Assembly (NCBI GenBank): GCA_023145125.1
Contig: JAGLEK010000040.1
Location: 1-5,495 of the forward strand
Reading direction: 5' to 3'
Length of the DNA stretch: 5,495 nucleotides
DNA from: Bacteroidales bacterium
Lineage (GTDB): Bacteria > Bacteroidota > Bacteroidia > Bacteroidales > B18-G4
The position numbers were made by a program, and so were the translations under genes. Numbering within the stretch: the first letter of the stretch is position 1; every line of letters starts with the position of its first letter. Of this stretch, positions 1 through 5,223 are shown in pieces. Below the pieces are notes generated by a model. That model saw only the letters and a program-made list of their open reading frames with translations. It made no database searches and was not told where the DNA came from.

Positions 1-297
1 ACAAATATTAACACCTTTGAAAAAATCGAAACCCTTAATGACTATGAGTGCATGAAGATCAATGTGGTGTTCAAAGGTACCCTGGAAGGTGAAGGTGAAC
101 AGGATGGGATGAAATTAATCACTACCGGTGATATTGAAGGTACGGCTACATGGTATTTTGCTTATAAGGAAGGCATCTTTGTAAGCCAGCTCACAGAAGG
201 TACCGGAAAATCAATTACAGAAATTACGGGGCCACAGGAAATGACATTGCCCGCAACCAGGTTATATACTATGAAAACTGAGTTGGTTGATCTGTAA
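1..297 (+). CDS. C-terminal part of an unidentified, probably secreted or lipid-anchored protein (5' end outside window)
   Basis: The frame is open from the first base to TAA at 295-297, giving 98 visible residues; the start lies upstream of the window. An internal ATG at 52 is not taken as the start, because coding continues to the left of it without a break. The visible part alternates polar and hydrophobic residues with many Gly-Thr and Glu-Gly turns, as in a beta-sheet protein, and has no membrane helix. The stretch around residues 44-62 (GTATWYFAYKEGIFVS) resembles Bacteroidota lipoprotein-like families of unknown function such as DUF6263, in which a short strand containing Trp-Tyr/Phe precedes a Gly-rich turn. 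That link is a weak impression from pattern, not a search result. No function is proposed. No terminator is evident after the stop; a 13-bp palindrome at 303-315 has no following T run. Confidence 0.7.
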   Translation, partial: TNINTFEKIETLNDYECMKINVVFKGTLEGEGEQDGMKLITTGDIEGTATWYFAYKEGIFVSQLTEGTGKSITEITGPQEMTLPATRLYTMKTELVDL

Positions 298-308
298 AAT
301 AAAACTCA

Positions 309-419
309 ATGAGTTCAATTGACATATTACTGATTGCCCTGCTCTTGTTCTTTATGAGCATTCGTATCGCATCAGGGGTTCAGAATATACTATCTGTTGT
401 ACTTCCACAACATTACTGA
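309..419 (+). CDS. Possible small hydrophobic peptide of 36 residues (doubtful)
   Basis: An ATG 11 bp after the preceding stop opens 36 codons ending at TGA 417-419. Residues 5-15 (DILLIALLLFF) form a short hydrophobic segment that could be a membrane helix or part of a signal peptide; a further hydrophobic stretch lies near the C-terminus. It overlaps the 3' end of the opposing membrane-protein gene by 30 bp and has no recognisable ribosome binding site or promoter. It could be a real small membrane peptide, the remnant N-terminus of a gene that lost its remainder, or chance. Nothing in it matches a family I know. Confidence 0.22.
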   Translation: MSSIDILLIALLLFFMSIRIASGVQNILSVVLPQHY

Positions 420-809
420 CGCCGGCATGATATGGGCAATTATAAGCATGGCAGCAAAAATGATAATGCTAACAGGCCATAAGCTTACCGCATACACCAG
501 TAATATACTGAGTGAAAGAATCGCAAATACTGAATACGCAATGCGTAGAGATTCATAAAAGACCCCGGCTTCCCGCTCATCGAGTTTCGAAAAGGGCCGG
601 TGTGTTTGCCGCCATGCACCCGTTCTTCCATAAACAAGGTAAAAGCTCAGTAAGAAGACGAATAGCGCTGATGACACTGCAATGGCCGATAGCAGGTTCC
701 AGTCATCGATATAGCGGTAATACTCAAATAATACTACCGTACTGATAAGGCTCAGGAAATTGATTATCAATCCTGTTTTGATCCCTGATTTTTTTTCGTT
801 TTGTTTCAT
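390..809 (-). CDS. Small four-helix integral membrane protein, partner of the upstream XRE regulator
   Basis: This 139-residue protein has a basic N-terminus (MKQNEKKSGIK) and four predicted membrane helices at about residues 12-29, 39-60, 88-110 and 112-134. Between helices 2 and 3 lies a charged cytoplasmic-type loop (residues 61-87) with the motif KLDERE at 75-80. The architecture, two pairs of helices with a DERE-like motif just before helix 3, recalls small membrane proteins of unknown function (DUF2178-like) that are commonly encoded beside small XRE regulators; that assignment is inference from layout and motif. Its start codon follows the XRE stop by 14 bp, on the same strand, so the two are almost certainly cotranscribed, regulator first. 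The gap is A-rich and lacks a Shine-Dalgarno sequence. Plausible roles are sensing or passing on a membrane signal, or an immunity-like function, but the sequence does not decide. No terminator hairpin is clear downstream. Confidence 0.75.
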   Translation of the reverse strand: MKQNEKKSGIKTGLIINFLSLISTVVLFEYYRYIDDWNLLSAIAVSSALFVFLLSFYLVYGRTGAWRQTHRPFSKLDEREAGVFYESLRIAYSVFAILSLSILLVYAVSLWPVSIIIFAAMLIIAHIMPASVMLWKYNR

Positions 810-823
810 GGTTTTTATGGTAT

Positions 824-1072
824 TTATTTTTTCAGATCAAATAATTCCTGGCTCATGGGCTTCATGGGAGAGGTGGAAAATATATATTCAACCGGCAGGC
901 CAAATACTTCACCGATGCGGTAGGCCAGGTCGAGGCTGGGGTTGTATTCCTCCCTTTCAAGATATCCTACCGTTTGAAAATTCACACCGATCTTATCAGC
1001 CAGTTCTTTTCTGCTGATACCCCTTTCACTGCGTAAAAGAGCAATCCTGTTATATAGTTTTCTTGAATCCAT
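824..1072 (-). CDS. Small XRE/Cro-type helix-turn-helix transcriptional regulator
   Basis: This 82-residue protein is almost entirely one HTH_3 (Cro/C1-type) domain. The domain runs from about residue 9 to 66: helix 1 (RIALLRSERG), helix 2 (SRKELADKIG), recognition helix (NFQTVGYLERE), then the conserved NPSLDLAYRIGEVFGLPVEYIF segment in two parts (NPSLDLAYRIGEV, FGLPVEYIF). This closely follows the short family in which QTVGYLER-type recognition helices and NPSL are hallmarks. About 15 residues follow the domain with no sensor or dimerisation module, so ligand sensing, if any, would need a partner, probably the membrane protein encoded 14 bp downstream. It is expected to bind DNA as a dimer and repress its own promoter; two inverted repeats lie in and just upstream of that promoter. 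The -7 box ends 4 nt before the ATG, suggesting a leaderless mRNA. It is divergent from prs, but regulation of prs is not implied. Confidence 0.88.
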   Translation of the reverse strand: MDSRKLYNRIALLRSERGISRKELADKIGVNFQTVGYLEREEYNPSLDLAYRIGEVFGLPVEYIFSTSPMKPMSQELFDLKK

Positions 1073-1076
1073 GCTG

Positions 1077-1108
1077 CAAATATAACATCTTTTATTGTAT
1101 ATTTACAA
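1077..1108 (-). promoter_or_regulatory. Bacteroidota-type promoter of the XRE/membrane-protein operon
   Basis: Read on the minus strand, TATATTTG (1077-1084) matches the -7 consensus TAnnTTTG exactly, and TTG (1106-1108) lies 21 bp upstream, within the usual spacing for the -33 element. The -7 box ends 4 nt before the ATG, so transcription should begin at or within a few bases of the start codon. Confidence 0.72.
1095..1108. promoter_or_regulatory. Candidate operator half 1: inverted repeat overlapping the XRE -33 element
   Basis: The site TTGTA-TATT-TACAA is a perfect 5-bp-arm inverted repeat with a 4-bp spacer. One arm contains the -33 TTG of the XRE promoter, so a bound dimer would block RNA polymerase. 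Paired with a second palindrome of the same spacer 19 bp away. Role inferred from position; the AT-rich context makes chance palindromes fairly likely. Confidence 0.4.
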
Positions 1109-1111
1109 CAT

Positions 1112-1129
1112 TTAATAATATTTTATTAA
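1112..1129. promoter_or_regulatory. Candidate operator half 2: inverted repeat upstream of the XRE promoter
   Basis: The site TTAATAA-TATT-TTATTAA is a perfect 7-bp-arm inverted repeat whose spacer, TATT, equals that of the palindrome at 1095-1108. Centres are 19 bp apart, near two helical turns, as expected for two dimers on one DNA face. The arms differ in sequence from the first site, which weakens the case for one protein binding both. Confidence 0.35.
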
Positions 1130-1171
1130 CAATTAGCCTTAAAAACATTCAACACTACTCAGGCATGCTCA

Positions 1172-1227
1172 ATCCATTATCCAGTATCCAGTATCCAGCA
1201 TCCAGTATCCAGCATCCAGCATCCAGA
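1172..1227. repeat. Tandem array of eight 7-bp units (consensus ATCCAGY)
   Basis: Eight consecutive heptamers without interruption: ATCCATT, then ATCCAGT or ATCCAGC six times, then ATCCAGA. Only the seventh base varies among the six central units, alternating T and C; the outer two units are diverged, as often seen at the edges of a tandem array. The array lies between the divergent XRE and prs promoters and ends 9 bp before the prs -33 element. It shows no coding signal and no unique spacers. Function is unknown; candidates are a slippage-prone spacer, a protein-binding array or a neutral repeat. Confidence 0.93.
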
Positions 1228-1236
1228 ATAAATTCA

Positions 1237-1268
1237 TTTGCAAGAATCGATAATTCCTCTTACTTTTG
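1237..1268 (+). promoter_or_regulatory. Bacteroidota-type promoter of prs
   Basis: TTTG at 1237-1240, a 20-bp spacer, then TACTTTTG at 1261-1268 match the -33/-7 consensus (TTTG, TAnnTTTG) perfectly in both boxes and in spacing. The expected mRNA start near 1273 leaves a leader of about 30 nt before the ATG at 1303. Its strength suits a housekeeping gene, and it would also serve rplY. Confidence 0.8.
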
Positions 1269-1302
1269 CACAGATTTTCAGAACCTGAAACACTTCATCC
1301 CT

Positions 1303-2241
1303 ATGTCAAAAAAACATCTCGTCAGTATTTTTTCAGGCAGGGCATCTACATACCTGGCAGAAAAGATTGCCGCAGAATTCGGCATCGAGCTTGGTCAAAA
1401 CATTGTAACCGAGTTTTCTGACGGGGAGTTTCAGCCTTCTTTCGAAGAGAATATCAGGGGCAGGGATGTGTTTATTGTGCAATCGACTTTTGCACCTGCC
1501 GACAATCTTTTTGAGTTGTTGATGATGGTTGAATCTGCAAGAAGGGCATCTGCCAGGAATATTGTGGCAGTGATCCCTTACTTCGGATTTGCCCGCCAGG
1601 ACAGGAAAGACAAGCCAAGGGTATCCATTGCTTCAAAGCTTGTTGCCAATCTGCTGGCAGTGGCCGGCGTTACCCGTGTGATCACCATCGACTTGCATGC
1701 CGACCAGATACAGGGCTTCTTCGATGTTCCTGTTGATCATCTGTATGCATCCTCCATCTTCATCCCTTACCTGAGGGAGCTCAACCTTCCTGATCTTACC
1801 ATGGCTTCACCGGATACCGGTGGTACCCGCAGGGCAGCCACATATGCCAAGATCATGAATACTGACTTTGTGATCTGTTACAAGCAAAGGGCAAAACCCA
1901 ATGAAATAAAACAAATGGCCCTTGTGGGCGACGTAAAAGACAGGGATATCGTATTGGTGGACGACATTATCGACACAGCCGGCAGCATTACAAAGGCAGC
2001 ACAGCTGATGGTCGACAACGGAGCTAAAAGCGTCAGGGCAATCTGTACACATCCTGTTTTTTCAGGACAGGCCTATGAGCGCATTGAAAATTCACCTTTT
2101 ACCGAGGTAGTTGTGGCGGATACCATCCCCATGAAGCAACAATCAGATAAAATAACCGTTCTTTCAACCGCTCGCCTCTTTGCAGATGTGATCGGCAGGG
2201 TGGAAAGCAACCAATCGATCAGTTCATTATTTAAATTCTAA
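1303..2241 (+). CDS. prs: Ribose-phosphate pyrophosphokinase (PRPP synthetase)
   Basis: It transfers pyrophosphate from ATP to ribose 5-phosphate, giving PRPP for purine, pyrimidine, NAD, histidine and tryptophan synthesis in the cytoplasm. The 312-residue length is typical. Visible hallmarks: N-terminal SGRAS (11-15) and FSDGE (38-42); the ATP-site segment PYFGFARQDRK (92-102); the signature DLHADQIQGFF (130-140) with catalytic-site His132; the flexible-loop K-x-R (194-196); and the PRPP/ribose-phosphate loop VDDIIDTAGS (219-228). Both allosteric-type alpha/beta halves are complete. The start at 1303 is chosen because it aligns with the family N-terminus (MSKKHLVSIFSG) and lies about 30 nt after a strong promoter; the frame stays open farther left, but that part runs through the heptamer array, both promoter boxes and the XRE start. 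No Shine-Dalgarno is seen. rplY follows after 31 AT-rich bp with no terminator, so the two are probably cotranscribed. Confidence 0.97.
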   Translation: MSKKHLVSIFSGRASTYLAEKIAAEFGIELGQNIVTEFSDGEFQPSFEENIRGRDVFIVQSTFAPADNLFELLMMVESARRASARNIVAVIPYFGFARQDRKDKPRVSIASKLVANLLAVAGVTRVITIDLHADQIQGFFDVPVDHLYASSIFIPYLRELNLPDLTMASPDTGGTRRAATYAKIMNTDFVICYKQRAKPNEIKQMALVGDVKDRDIVLVDDIIDTAGSITKAAQLMVDNGAKSVRAICTHPVFSGQAYERIENSPFTEVVVADTIPMKQQSDKITVLSTARLFADVIGRVESNQSISSLFKF

Positions 2242-2272
2242 TTTATATCAATAATCATTTAATTTATTAATC

Positions 2273-2983
2273 ATGAAAACAGTATCATTGAGCGGTTCTC
2301 CACGCGAGAACGTAGGGAAAAAAGATGCTAAAGCACTTCGCAAAAAAGGTATGGTGCCGTGTGTAATCTACGGAGGAGAAAAACAATTACATTTCTTTCT
2401 TGATGAAAGGGACTTTGCTAAAATTGTTTACACTCCTGAAACATATCTAGTTAAATTTAATTTTGAAGGTGATGAAGTAGAGGCTTTACTTCAGGACATC
2501 CAGTATCATCCGGTCACGGATAAGATATTGCATGCTGACTTCCTGGAAGCTTTTACAGATAAACCCCTTAAAGTTGCCATTCCTGTACATCCGATTGGAG
2601 ATTCTCCCGGTGTTATCAAGGGTGGTTCATTGAACCTTATTCTCCGTAAACTCCTTGTGAGAGGTTATGTAAAGGATATTCCTGATGGAATAGATATTGA
2701 TATCTCAAGTCTTGAAATTGGCGATTCCGTTACTATCCGCGACCTGAAAATTAAAGATCTGACCTTTATTGACCCACTACATACTGTGATCCTGTCAGTT
2801 AAAGTTACTCGTATGGTCGTTGAGGTTGAAGAAGAGGAAGAAGAAGGTGAAGAAGGTGAAGAAGGTGAAGAAGGCGAAGGTGCTGCTGAAGGTGAAGGTG
2901 GCGAAAAGCCAGCTGAAGGTGGGGGTAAACCTGCTGAAGGTGGAGGTAAACCTGCTGAAGGTGGTGATAAACCTGCTAAATAA
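2273..2983 (+). CDS. rplY: 50S ribosomal protein L25, long Ctc/TL5 type with acidic repetitive tail
   Basis: It binds 5S rRNA in the large ribosomal subunit; two-domain members are also called Ctc (a general stress protein in Bacillus). Residues about 1-90 are the L25 domain, opening with the typical SPRENVGKKDAKALRKKGMVPCVIYGG segment in two pieces (SPRENVGKKDAKALRKKG, VPCVIYGG) and ending in HADFLE. Residues about 95-183 are the C-terminal beta domain of the TL5/CTC type (IPVHPIGDSPGVIKGG). The last 53 residues are low complexity: a Glu-rich stretch (186-205, with EEG repeats) and then four seven-residue repeats of the form EGGGKPA. Such tails occur in Bacteroidota L25, but length varies; it is probably disordered. 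Total length 236 exceeds the roughly 190-220 usual for the family because of this tail. Likely expressed from the prs promoter and ended by the terminator at 3012-3043. Confidence 0.95.
   Translation: MKTVSLSGSPRENVGKKDAKALRKKGMVPCVIYGGEKQLHFFLDERDFAKIVYTPETYLVKFNFEGDEVEALLQDIQYHPVTDKILHADFLEAFTDKPLKVAIPVHPIGDSPGVIKGGSLNLILRKLLVRGYVKDIPDGIDIDISSLEIGDSVTIRDLKIKDLTFIDPLHTVILSVKVTRMVVEVEEEEEEGEEGEEGEEGEGAAEGEGGEKPAEGGGKPAEGGGKPAEGGDKPAK
2840..2875 (+). repeat. Four 9-bp in-frame repeats encoding Glu-Glu-Gly in the L25 tail
   Basis: GAAGAAGGT occurs four times in tandem, the last copy ending GGC. Codon identity is nearly complete, which indicates recent copy-number change by slippage rather than old protein-level conservation. 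Confidence 0.9.
2894..2977 (+). repeat. Four 21-bp in-frame repeats encoding EGGGKPA in the L25 tail
   Basis: Four units of 21 bp: the two central units differ at one base; the first (EGGEKPA, with AAG CCA codons) and the last (EGGDKPA) have diverged. Being a multiple of three, gain or loss of units keeps the frame and changes only tail length. Confidence 0.9.
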
Positions 2984-3011
2984 ACGACAACTATTTATAA
3001 AAATAACAGTG

Positions 3012-3043
3012 AATGCACTCTCATCCGGGGGTGCATTTTTTTT
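3012..3043 (+). terminator. Rho-independent terminator after rplY
   Basis: AATGCAC at 3012-3018 pairs with GTGCATT at 3031-3037; the stem extends inward through TCTC against GGGG (with G-T pairs), leaving a four-base loop ATCC, and is followed by a run of eight T (3036-3043). Stem, tight loop and T-run fit a strong intrinsic terminator that ends the prs-rplY transcript. Confidence 0.9.
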
Positions 3044-3046
3044 ATA

Positions 3047-3103
3047 GGTGCAAGGTACAGGGTTCAGGGGGGAATACCATCCTTGCACCTTGTACCTTGT
3101 ACC
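3047..3103. repeat. Inverted heptamer-repeat tract folding into a 24-bp-arm hairpin
   Basis: The left arm (3047-3070) and right arm (3080-3103) match at 19 of 24 positions as inverted repeats; of the five differences, four are G-T wobble pairs and only one (3064 against 3086) is a true mismatch, leaving a nine-base loop. Both arms are built of 7-bp units: AGGTGCA, AGGTACA, GGGTTCA on the plus strand at the left, and CCTTGCA, CCTTGTA, CCTTGTA, CCCTATA at the right, i.e. the same heptamer family on the other strand. It lies just after the rplY terminator and includes the presumed pth -33 element. It may be a repeat-derived cruciform or second terminator-like fold. Confidence 0.85.
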
Positions 3104-3127
3104 CTATACCCTCTTTTCTTACCTTCG
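3097..3127 (+). promoter_or_regulatory. Probable Bacteroidota-type promoter of pth
   Basis: TTG at 3097-3099, a 20-bp spacer and TACCTTCG at 3120-3127 (one mismatch to TAnnTTTG) form a promoter with ideal spacing. The -33 element is part of a CCTTGTA heptamer. The -7 box ends 4 nt before the ATG, suggesting a leaderless mRNA. The terminator upstream makes a separate pth promoter necessary. Confidence 0.6.
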
Positions 3128-3131
3128 CCAT

Positions 3132-3695
3132 ATGAAGTACCTGATCGCCGGACTTGGAAACATAGGAGATGAATATGCCAATACCAGGCATAACATTGGG
3201 TTTATCATTGCGGATGCCCTGGCGCAGCAAGCCGAAGCCGTATTTAAATCCGAGCGCTATGCCGCCATGACAAAAATAAGGTACCGGGGCAAGATCCTGG
3301 TGATCATCAAGCCGGCTACTTATATGAACCTGAGTGGAAAAGCAATCCGTTACTGGATGGAAAAAGAAAATATCCCTGCCGAGCGGACCCTGGTCATCAC
3401 CGATGACATTGCCCTGCCAATGGGCACCCTGCGCATGCGTAAAAAAGGTGGTGATGGAGGTCATAACGGGCTTGAAAACACCATCATCACCCTGGGCACA
3501 GAGGCTTTTCCGCGCCTGCGGATAGGTGTCGGCAATGACTTTGCAAAGGGATACCAGTCTGACTATGTCCTTGGCAAATGGACCCACGAAGAAGAAGAGC
3601 TCATGATCCCGAAAATAAAAACCGCAATCGAAATGGTAAAAAGCCTGGTGGTAAGGGGGATCGATCAGACTATGACGGACTACAATAATAAGTAA
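3132..3695 (+). CDS. pth: Peptidyl-tRNA hydrolase
   Basis: It cleaves the ester bond of peptidyl-tRNAs that drop off the ribosome, freeing tRNA for reuse; it is essential in many bacteria and cytoplasmic. The 187-residue protein has the usual bacterial Pth length and residues: GLGNIG (7-12) with Asn10, the TRHNIG motif (18-23) with catalytic His20, KPATYMNLSG (60-69) with Asn66, Asp92 in TDDIALP (90-96), and GGDGGHNGL (106-114) with His111 and Asn112. These correspond to the known Asn10, His20, Asn68, Asp93, His113 and Asn114 of the E. coli enzyme. The ATG at 3132 gives the standard MKYLIAGLGN start; the frame is open farther left but only through the hairpin tract. The stop is 3 bp from the stop of glyS on the other strand, so the 3' ends of the two mRNAs should overlap. 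Downstream of prs and rplY, this is a conserved neighbourhood. Confidence 0.97.
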   Translation: MKYLIAGLGNIGDEYANTRHNIGFIIADALAQQAEAVFKSERYAAMTKIRYRGKILVIIKPATYMNLSGKAIRYWMEKENIPAERTLVITDDIALPMGTLRMRKKGGDGGHNGLENTIITLGTEAFPRLRIGVGNDFAKGYQSDYVLGKWTHEEEELMIPKIKTAIEMVKSLVVRGIDQTMTDYNNK

Positions 3696-3698
3696 AGT

Positions 3699-5219
3699 TT
3701 AGGCCTTGAGCCTGTCATGAATGATCCTAACGATTTCTTCAATTGAGATCCGGTCTTGCTTCATGCTGTCACGCTCGCGGATAGTGACCGTATTATCTTC
3801 CAGTGTTTGATGGTCAACAGTGATACAGTAGGGAGTGCCGATGGCATCCTGCCGGCGGTAGCGGCGGCCAATGGCATCTTTCTCATCATACCGGCACATA
3901 AAATCCATTTTCAGGCTGTCCATGATTTCTCTTGCCTTTTCAGGCATGCCATCTTTCTTGACCAGGGGCAATATCGCTGCTTTATACGGGGCCAGAACAG
4001 GAGGAAGCTTCATAACAACGCGCTCTGAGCCATCTTCCAGTTTTTCTTCAGTGTAGGCGTGGCTGAGTACAGCCAGGAATGTACGGTCGAGGCCGAGGGA
4101 TGTCTCAACAACATAAGGCACATAATTCTCGTTCAGTTCTGGGTCAAAATATTGCAACTTCTTACCTGAAAATTCCTGATGCGCATTAAGGTCGAAATCG
4201 GTACGGGAATGTATCCCTTCAAGCTCTTTGAAACCAATTGGAAAATCAAATTCAATATCGGTGGCAGCATTGGCATAATGAGCCAGCTTATCATGGTCGT
4301 GAAAACGATATTTCTCTGCGGGGATTCCCATTGACAGATGCCATTTCATGCGCTCTTCCTTCCAGTATTCGAACCACTTTAATTCTTCGCCAGGCCTTAC
4401 AAAAAATTGCATTTCCATTTGCTCGAATTCGCGCATGCGGAAAATAAACTGGCGGGCAACGATCTCATTTCTGAAGGCTTTACCAATCTGTGCGATCCCG
4501 AAAGGCACCTTCATCCTCCCTGATTTCATTACGTTCAGGAAATTCACAAATATCCCCTGGGCGGTTTCCGGGCGAAGGTATATCTCGTTGGCTCCTTCTG
4601 AAAGCGATCCTATTTGTGTGGCAAACATAAGGTTGAACTGACGTACATCAGTCCAGTTCCTTGAACCTGAAACAGGACAGGCGATCTCCAGGTCCTCTAT
4701 CAATTTTTTTATCCCTGCCAGGTCGTTTTCATCCATTGCCGGGTACAAGCGTTTTTTGACTTCCCCGATCTTCTCATAATAACCAACTACCCGTGGGTTG
4801 GTCGTGATGAACTGCTGCTCATCGAAGCTCTCGCCAAAGCGCTTTGCAGCCTTTGTAACCTCCTTATTGATCTTCCCTTCGATCTTAGCCATATAGTCTT
4901 CTACCAATACATCGGCACGGTAGCGCTTCTTTGAATCCTTATTGTCGATCATGGGGTCGCTGAAGGCATCAACATGCCCGGAAGCCTTCCATATCGTAGG
5001 ATGCATAAAGATAGCAGTATCCACCCCAACGATGTTTTCATGGGCCTGTACCATAGCCTTCCACCAGTAATCCTTAATGTTGTTTTTCAATTCCACACCA
5101 CATTGTCCGTAGTCATAAACAGCACTTAATCCATCATAGATCTCACTCGACGGAAATACAAACCCATACTCTTTGGCATGGGCGATCACTTTCTTAAAAA
5201 TATCCTCATTTTTTGCCAT
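3699..5219 (-). CDS. glyS: Glycyl-tRNA synthetase, single-chain alpha2 type
   Basis: This class II enzyme charges tRNA-Gly with glycine using ATP. At 506 residues it has the homodimeric (eukaryote/archaea-like) form found in Bacteroidota, not the alpha2beta2 form of E. coli. In order: N-terminal catalytic start with YDYG (35-38); motif 1 region GHVDAFSDPM (81-90); an insertion with CPVSG (181-185) and RQFNLMF (193-199); RPETAQG (216-222); motif 2 from FRNEIVARQF (249-258) to REFEQME (263-269); HSRTDFDL (337-344); motif 3 VETSLGLDRT (371-380) with Arg379; and a C-terminal anticodon-binding domain from about 405 (LPPVLAPYKAAILPL) to the end. Many bacterial relatives have CPxCG where this protein has CPVSG, so a zinc-binding Cys pair is incomplete. 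The ATG at 5217-5219 fits the family N-terminus and lies 4 nt after a -7-like box. It is convergent with pth. Confidence 0.97.
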   Translation of the reverse strand: MAKNEDIFKKVIAHAKEYGFVFPSSEIYDGLSAVYDYGQCGVELKNNIKDYWWKAMVQAHENIVGVDTAIFMHPTIWKASGHVDAFSDPMIDNKDSKKRYRADVLVEDYMAKIEGKINKEVTKAAKRFGESFDEQQFITTNPRVVGYYEKIGEVKKRLYPAMDENDLAGIKKLIEDLEIACPVSGSRNWTDVRQFNLMFATQIGSLSEGANEIYLRPETAQGIFVNFLNVMKSGRMKVPFGIAQIGKAFRNEIVARQFIFRMREFEQMEMQFFVRPGEELKWFEYWKEERMKWHLSMGIPAEKYRFHDHDKLAHYANAATDIEFDFPIGFKELEGIHSRTDFDLNAHQEFSGKKLQYFDPELNENYVPYVVETSLGLDRTFLAVLSHAYTEEKLEDGSERVVMKLPPVLAPYKAAILPLVKKDGMPEKAREIMDSLKMDFMCRYDEKDAIGRRYRRQDAIGTPYCITVDHQTLEDNTVTIRERDSMKQDRISIEEIVRIIHDRLKA

Positions 5220-5223
5220 GCTG

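Noticed and set aside
303..315. AACTCA-A-TGAGTT palindrome as a terminator of the first gene
   Set aside because: Six-bp AT-rich arms around one base give a weak stem, and no T-run follows.
512..1017. Plus-strand ORFs opposite the membrane-protein and XRE genes (512-745, 760-1017)
   Set aside because: Their translations have no family features, while the minus-strand products have clear HTH and membrane-helix patterns.
1172..1227. CRISPR array
   Set aside because: Units are 7 bp, contiguous, without spacers, and no cas genes are nearby.
1063..1302. 80-residue N-terminal extension of PRPP synthetase starting at ATG 1063
   Set aside because: It would run through both promoter boxes, the heptamer array and the start of the XRE gene; the family N-terminus aligns with the ATG at 1303.
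1807..2052. Minus-strand ORF inside prs
   Set aside because: Cys/His-rich chance translation opposite the highly conserved prs coding sequence.
2795..3088. ORFs in other frames over the L25 tail (minus 2795-3088, plus 2820-3047)
   Set aside because: Phe/Thr-rich and Lys/Val-rich products result from reading the repeats out of frame.
3048..3131. 28-residue N-terminal extension of Pth
   Set aside because: It consists of the translated hairpin tract; the standard Pth start MKYLIAGLGN is at 3132.
3042..3587. Minus-strand 181-codon ORF opposite pth
   Set aside because: It overlaps the terminator and hairpin and lies opposite all catalytic motifs of pth; no family resemblance.
3756..4641. Several plus-strand ORFs opposite glyS
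   Set aside because: All are shadows of a full-length, motif-complete synthetase gene.
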